Shown: positions 58,075 through 64,000 of the stretch, piece after piece
How the letters are laid out: each line of letters opens with the position of its first letter
How positions within the stretch are numbered: the first letter of the stretch is position 1
Source of the DNA: Trema orientale
Lineage: Eukaryota; Streptophyta; Magnoliopsida; Rosales; Cannabaceae
DNA: 64,000 bases
NCBI GenBank assembly: GCA_002914845.1
Contig: JXTC01000074.1
Location: 1 to 64,000 of the forward strand
Direction: 5' to 3'
The notes under the pieces: generated by a model
Told to the model about the DNA's origin: nothing
The model's input: only the letters and a program-made list of their open reading frames with translations
The model's database searches: none
Made by a program: the position numbers and the translations under genes

Positions 58075-58315
58075 TAGCTATGTTTACTAATCCGGAGTGG
58101 ATCGGAAAGAGAATGAGAATTAAGAAAGTGATTCCTTTTCCCTTTCATTCACATGTTTACTTATCTATTTAGAGCAAACTGTTTTGAGAAATCATTAACA
58201 TAATTAATTAAAGTTTGAAAGAATGACTCAATTTTTTATTCTTTCTCATTCCTCTTTAAGCCCATTCCCTTTCCATTTCTCTTTCTTTTCGTTACTAATT
58301 AATAAACATGCCATT
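58075..58315. mobile_element. TIR element related to 6649-6735
   Basis: Left ATGTTTACTAATCCGGAGTG and right, reversed, GCATGTTTATTAATTAGTAAC. Inside, GGAAAGAGAATGAGAATTAA faces the inverse CTTTCTCATTCCTCTTTAAG-like block. About 240 bp, non-coding. Confidence 0.55.
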
Positions 58316-60602
58316 TAATCATAAAATGGAAAGGACGGACATTTACTAAAATAAAGTGTTAAAAAAAAAATACAATAATTACTGAGGGAAACATGTGACG
58401 GGTCAAGTACGTTTAATACCACTTTTCCTTATACTTGAGGAGTTTAGTTGGGAAACGATTCTTGGTGTTTTGATTTTTATTCTAACAATTATTTTGTAGT
58501 TATAAAATCTGTTAGTAGTCGTTATTTGTGAAATTTATTTTGCCCTTTTGTTTCCCTCATTTCAATACTGGTTAAGTTCTAAATAAGGATTATTATTTTT
58601 GGATAAATCTACCAATTGTTTAAAAAGGTTCAAATAAACTACTAAATTACATAAATCTTCTCTACAGACTAGCATTGCTCTTCATAAAAATGTCTTCAAT
58701 TGGCTTGATGCAACAATATACGATGCAATTTGAATCATGCAGATGTGACATATGGGTCCAAAGCATTAAAAGAGTATAGCTTGCCAATTTGTTATATCTA
58801 TCGTTTATGGCGCTAGCAACACTTAGTTTTGCAATCATCCATTCTCGTATCCGAAAGTGTGACGCAAGTGAAATATATGAGAATGGGAGACTCTTAACAG
58901 TAAGATTCAAAAGACTAAAACAGAACTATTAGATTTTGAATACACATTAGAAACTCGTTACCCTTACACTATGTTTGAAACTTGGACTTTAGTAGGGAAA
59001 AAAAAAATGTGAGTAAAAAATTGAAGGAAAAGGAGAGGGAAAATATTTTCTTAGAACTCTATAAAACTTAGTTTTCAAAACTTTTTCTCTCATAATTTTG
59101 TCATTATAATCTAAATCCTCCAAATTTACTGAAAATGTCCCTTACAAAATTTCCTTAATTTTTTTTCCTTCAATCTTTGATGAAATCCAACCAAAAAAAA
59201 AAAAAAAAAAATTGGAATTCCTAAGAATTTTTTTTTCCTCTCTAAAATTAAAGATTCAAACGAAGCCTTAATCTTAATCATCCATTCTAGTGATAATCTC
59301 ACGTGAGTCTTACCATATGATCCAAAGTCGTCCTTGGCATTCTCTTCGCAATAATACCTGCAAGAAAAAGAGAAAGATTCAAGTGAGCAAGATATTATAT
59401 TATGCCATATTTTTATTTTATTTTGAGGGAGGCCTTCAGGGATATTCATTGCATCTCCCATGAGACCGAGGACCGAGGTTTGTATTGCCAAGAGTTATGC
59501 AATAGGCTCCTTAAGGCGTGTAACACCACATAGGTGTCACTCAGTTTATTCTGCAGTGGCCAGCTTACCATTTTTACTATAAAAAAGAAATAGAAATTCT
59601 AGCTGTGGTGTTCACTATTTAGTATCCTCTTTTATGAGCAAATTCTAAAGCGATTTTGACAAGGATAGTAATAATTTGGACTAAAATGACTCTTTTAGGA
59701 ATATTTTGAAAAATAACTTTTTTTTAGTAGTATCACTGTAAAATGTGATCATAAAAGTGAAATAACTTTTTTTGGACTAATCAACAGTCACAACTACTAG
59801 AAAAGTTTTCGAAACACCTAGAACATTTTAGTCTAAATTACTGCAAGGTCCATTTCTCAATTCTAAATGGACTTGTCATTGGCCCAAATTACTCGTAGAT
59901 CCTTCCATTTCCCATCAAGTGCCTATAGTTGGGCTTTTGATTAATGGGCTCAAACTCTAGTCCATGGCACACAAGAAAACAAAGCACAACTCTCCATGGT
60001 ATCTGCTAGTTAATCAAAAGCCCAATGGGACCACCAGTTGTTCACAAGTGGACCAACATCCTAGTAGTTAGACCCATTTAGCCAACACTGGTCCCCGGTA
60101 CTCAGACAGCTCCACAACGTCCGCTCACCACCCTTTGAGACATTTGGACCTCACTTTGCCAAGTGAAGTGAAAATAAAGCCAAGCATATTCACTGCACCA
60201 ACCAAAAAAGATAACAAAAAATAGAAAAAATAAAAATGAAAAGACAGTAGGGGGAGAATGATGCAAGAATTCAATTTATCAAACATCAAGCTAAGCAGAT
60301 TGATTAACTATGAACAATTTAAGATAAATAAATTATGAAATGAACCTTGACAAATGTATCACTATTTTTTGACTACTTGAAGAGCCTAACCATAAGCAAA
60401 TTTTTCCAGAGAAATATCAACAACCATTCAAATAGCACTGCTTTAGGCTCTCCTATGTACCTGCTACCTTAAACCTTAAAAACAATTCTTTCTTTTGTTT
60501 CATTTCTATGTACAAAATAGACATGAAAAAGTAGACACCAAATGCACTTGTTGAATTTTGATAAATTAGTTGACAAAAGCATGATGATGATGAGCTAAGT
60601 AG

Positions 60603-62858
60603 CTAACTGAGATCAATGTCAACGCGCTCCGGATTCCCTCTTTCAGACTGGTTTTCAGGGAGCCCCCCTATTCCTAGCTGCCCTTTGTCCCCTGATCCAA
60701 ATGCATATAGCTTCCCTGATTCAGTAAGGGCAAAAGTGTGAGCATTCCAATATATAGAGTTGGTGAGGCCGATTTGTACTACTCGCTCGTTTACTTCCTT
60801 CAGTGATGTTACAAGTTCTGGGGCCATCACATTTCTGTGCCTTCCTACCTGTAAAAGACAAAATACCAAACACTTTAGAAAATCTTTAAGTTCACGATGA
60901 TTTTAATTCGTTTTGTATCTGGGAAACAGCCAGATAGCGCCTAATAATGACTACATTCTTTGATAGCTCCCATCACTTGGTGCATGGTCGGGGAAAATGA
61001 GTATGTAATATAAACTACAGCTCTTAAACAATGTTACTATTACGATCATTTAATGCAAAGTCAACATCTAACTTCCATAGCGTTTTTTATCAAAAGAAAG
61101 ACGAAGTCTGATGGCATTTTGAGACTTAGTAGAGTTAAATATTAAGATGAAAACTAGGAATATGCAAGTATAGGCCAGACCTCTCCCTCAATAGCAGTAT
61201 CAAGTCCCAGACTAGCTGATTCTCCACACCCGAAAGAGTATACATCACCATTGTCAGACAAGACAAAGGTTGTGTAATCCCCTGTGGCAACATGAACTGC
61301 TTTTACCTTGCTCAATGACTCCACGACCTTGGGAGCTGATTCACACTCATCGTTCCCATGACCCAAGCATCCATAACGGCCCCAACCCCAAGTACAAACC
61401 CGCCCGTCACGGCCCACTACAGCAGCATGCCAAGCACCAGCTGCTACCACCGTTGGCTGAAGGTTCAGAAGCTGAAACTGTTCGATAAGTCGCGGGTACT
61501 TTTCATCAGTTCTTGTGCCATGGCCAAGTTTTCCGCCCAAGCCACACCCAACAGAGTATACCGACCTGTCACGTATCCACAATAAGATCACAATCAAATT
61601 ACAGCTACACAACATAGTAGACAAGGAAAATACTATAACAGATAATCCAAATAATTAGGAGTATCAAGTTGTCAACATTTGAAAACAAAGTGACTTACAT
61701 TCCACTGGGTTGACAAGCCAGAGCAAGAAGGTAGCAGTATCCAGCAGCAATTTGAACAACAGGTATGTTTTCTAGCGCTCCCAACAAAGGACGGGGCTCC
61801 ACATCATTTGGCTCAGTTTGGTGACCAAGTCTTCCATCGTTGCCCCAAGAAAATGTATACACCCTGCCTTCTCTTGACAATACAGCTGTGAAGAAATTTC
61901 CAATCGCTGCTTGCACCACGAATATGTGTTTCAAAGACTCAACCAACTGTGGAGTTCTCACAATATGAGCTCCTTGACCCCCGTACTCGGCTTCGCCGAA
62001 CGAGTTCTTGCCAAAGGCATACACATGCCCTGCGTCGCTGATCAGCATTGTCCTGCCAGACCCAGCAGTTGCCTGGATAACACGAATGCCTTCCAGGGAT
62101 CTGCAACATAACGGAGTTCCATTAACTCTCCCTACTATAAGTCAACAAGTTCTTTTTTCAGGTCTAAGGAGTGATAAGCAACCTGATTGGCCGAGGCCGA
62201 TTTTCATCTTCAATGGTACCAAGTCCAAGCTGGCCTGAGTTGTTAGAGCCAAATGAGTAAACAGCTCCTTTTGATGTTACCACAATGCTGTGACCAGGCC
62301 CTGCTATTGCCTGCGATTTCTCCCTCCTAGAACACGCTTCTCCAGCCAACAAAAACCTCAGAACCAGTTTCCATGAACCCCCACATCTCTGCTTCATTTC
62401 TTGACGTTCTTCATTTGTCATTGGCTTAAATACGGCCCTCTTTCGACAAATATCCAAAGCAGCAAGCTCAGATATGGATAATTCGAAATCAGGAGCAAAG
62501 TTTGCAGGCTGCCTGAAAAAGGAACATGTTGCCTGCAATACAACACATTTGAAATCAAATCAGCAGGCATTATCAATTCTAACGTTTAAAACTGATCTTC
62601 ACCATCACAAGGCAGAGAAACAAGGGGACTTGCCTCTAGTTTCGCGAGATCTTGCGGGTCCAGATTACATGTGGTTAGAACATGTAGGACAATGGAGGGA
62701 TTGGCAGCCAAGGGGAATTCCCCGGGGCTGGAGTCCCCATAGCAATGGCGTTGCCGCCGTTCAAAAGTTGGTACAGGATTGGCAACAATAGTGGTAATTG
62801 GCTGATCAGGAATGTTATGATATTGTATAGTTGGGGTTCCGCTCGCTGTGGCGTCCAT
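60603..62858 (-). CDS. RCC1-repeat protein with F-box-like N terminus
   Basis: Seven-bladed RCC1-type propeller protein, role unknown. Exons: 62858-62634, 62532-62183, 62100-61699, 61565-61181, 60848-60603; 535 aa. Seven RCC1 repeats are visible, each with the G.hydrophobic..W/F G.....G.LG plan: AVYSFGSNNSGQLGLG, HVYAFGKNSFGEAEYGG, RVYTFSWGNDGRLGHQ, VYSVGCGLGGKLGHG, RVCTWGWGRYGCLGHG, DVYSFGCGESASLGLD and KLYAFGSGDKGQLGIG. Residues about 52-85 (IVLHVLTTCNLDPQDLAKLE and following ATCSFFRQP) resemble an F-box, without its usual leading Leu-Pro. Intron 1 is GC-AG: GAG|GCAAGT to TTGCAG|GCAACA; no GT donor keeps the frame. The ATG at 62858 is the first in frame. From memory At3g26100 is similar and lies close to the desulfhydrase At3g26115. 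Confidence 0.9.
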
Positions 62859-64000
62859 GGGCACTGCGAGCTTTAGCAGTGCCCAAAACTTGGCAAAAAA
62901 GAGGTTCTAAATTGCTGGAAAATTATGAAACAAGATTACAACTAGTTCTTTTTCAATGTCCCAACATTAGCTTCAAAGTCTAAAACTATAAAATAATCTT
63001 CCTAAGTTTATATGGTGAGATACCAAAGACTGAGTTATCTAACCTTTCAAACTATGTTACCGATCAACAAACTTCAGGTCTCAAACCTACAAATAAAAAT
63101 GCTTATATCATGGAAAGTACAAGAAGAATGAAAGAAAAAATTGTGTCCAATTCACTATGTCACAATTCCAATCACTATGTCAGAAACAGCAGAAGGGAGG
63201 GACTTATAAAAAGCTACGGCTCCACAATCTCAGTAGAGCTGCTCGGAAAAGATTCCAAAGCAATCAAATTTCTCTCCTTTTTCTTTTTTAAAAAAGAAAA
63301 TAGAAAAATGACCAGAGAATTTATTGACCCGATCATTTGATCACAGCTCAATCAAAGCAATAGCATCCAATTGAGACCACACAAATGGAGATGGGCCGAA
63401 TAAGCAAACCCAGAACCGAAAAATGGTATAAACCATAGATCAAAAACTAGAAACTCTGTATAACAAGACAGTGAAACTTTGAGGAGAAGAATACTATTCT
63501 TCTATGATGGATATTCCACTCCCAACAGAACCCAAAAAGGAAGGAATTTTCCTGTCAAAGGAAACTTCTGTTCGGGTAAAACCAATCACAACCCAGAATA
63601 GTCAGTCTAACACGATCAAAGTTAACCAAACATGCAACATAAAGCCCCATCATTCAAAACCCAGAACAGGGGTTGTAATCAATAACCAAATTTTTTACAT
63701 AGAAATTGACCAAAAAATCAACCTTTTTGACATACCCAGATGGTGAAATTATCAGAAAATTCATCTAAAGTAAGCAAACTTGATCAGAAACCAAAACCAA
63801 AAAAGAAAAGAAAAAAAAAAGAATCTACCAAAAACAGCAACAAACTTTTTCATCTCTACATTATGATCATTACCGATCGAGACTAAACAAGTCAGAAACG
63901 AATATTACATCTCAGACAACCACACGATTCCTCAAAACCCATCTGAATCCATCAACAATTGCAGAAAATTTCACGTTTTTCTTATACCATAAACAGCAAA
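62859..64000. other. Upstream region of the RCC1 gene
   Basis: Leader and promoter region of the minus-strand RCC1 gene, running off the window. A leader intron is possible but not defined. No other gene is recognised; the two open plus-strand frames at 63110-63340 and 63504-63746 look accidental. Confidence 0.5.

Larger units (their letters stand above)
51045..60602. other. 9.5-kb gene-poor AT-rich stretch
   Basis: No gene recognised on either strand. It begins with the pectate lyase promoter. Inside are a perfect hairpin (51531-51571), CT/TA simple repeats (53788-53820), a SINE-like fragment (54660-54772), AATT tandem repeats (about 55940-55955), the second 360-bp TIR element (56820-57181), a TIR element (58075-58315) and poly(A) tracts. 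Open frames above 60 codons here are in repeats or lack resemblance. The last few hundred bases should hold the RCC1 gene's 3' UTR. Confidence 0.6.

Noticed and set aside
62625-62632. GT donor (GTCCCC) near the end of RCC1 exon 1
   Set aside because: It joins exon 2 in the wrong frame and is a poor consensus; the GC donor fits exactly.
1-64000. CRISPR arrays, insertion sequences, operons, integrated virus genes
   Set aside because: Window is plant nuclear DNA; no evenly spaced direct repeats with unique spacers, no transposase, reverse transcriptase or capsid-like frame was seen.

Overview
The window is nuclear DNA of a flowering plant, most likely a eudicot. It is AT-rich, its genes carry many short T-rich introns, and several families are plant-specific (D-cysteine desulfhydrase 2, BCP1-like arabinogalactan protein, pectate lyase, plant ORP1). 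The species cannot be named from this. No organelle, bacterial or viral genes are seen. Exon models were built by hand from splice consensus, reading phase and family knowledge; every coding model below closes in frame.

Layout: 1-3.5 kb, no recognised gene. 3.5-7.1 kb (-), D-cysteine desulfhydrase/ACC-deaminase-like PLP enzyme (7 exons). 7.1-9.7 kb, repeat-dense DNA (palindromic element, 73-bp tandem array, short TIR element). 10.7-15.6 kb (+), SDA1 (15 exons). 16.2-20.4 kb (-), oxysterol-binding protein ORP1 type (8 exons). 20.4-26.5 kb, gene-free repeats. 26.8-30.2 kb (+), actin-related protein ARP3 (9 exons). 33.6-35.5 kb (+), CPSF6/CFIm68-like RRM protein. 38.8-39.2 kb (-), BCP1-like AGP. 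39.6-41.0 kb (-), intronless mRNA guanylyltransferase without the triphosphatase domain. 41.1-44.1 kb, repeats including a foldback element and a SINE. 44.1-47.6 kb (+), chaperonin CCT5 (9 exons). 49.5-51.0 kb (-), pectate lyase (4 exons). 51-60.6 kb, a gene-poor AT-rich stretch. 60.6-62.9 kb (-), RCC1-repeat protein with a GC-AG intron.

The genes are not an operon. They are mostly housekeeping: ribosome biogenesis (SDA1), lipid transfer (ORP1), actin nucleation (ARP3), mRNA 3' end processing (CFIm68-like), mRNA capping, protein folding (CCT5). The run SDA1-ORP1-ARP3-RRM matches, from memory, adjacent Arabidopsis genes At1g13160-At1g13190, and BCP1/CCT5 matches At1g24520/At1g24510. The window therefore looks like a conserved ancestral block, with the single-exon capping gene lying between BCP1 and CCT5.

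The most notable items are the stand-alone capping guanylyltransferase with its own TATA box; stacked upstream ORFs before ARP3, one overlapping its start; a GC-AG intron in the RCC1 gene; a MITE with a 9-bp target duplication in the desulfhydrase gene; and a collection of inverted-repeat elements in the gaps. I saw no convincing new multigene system.
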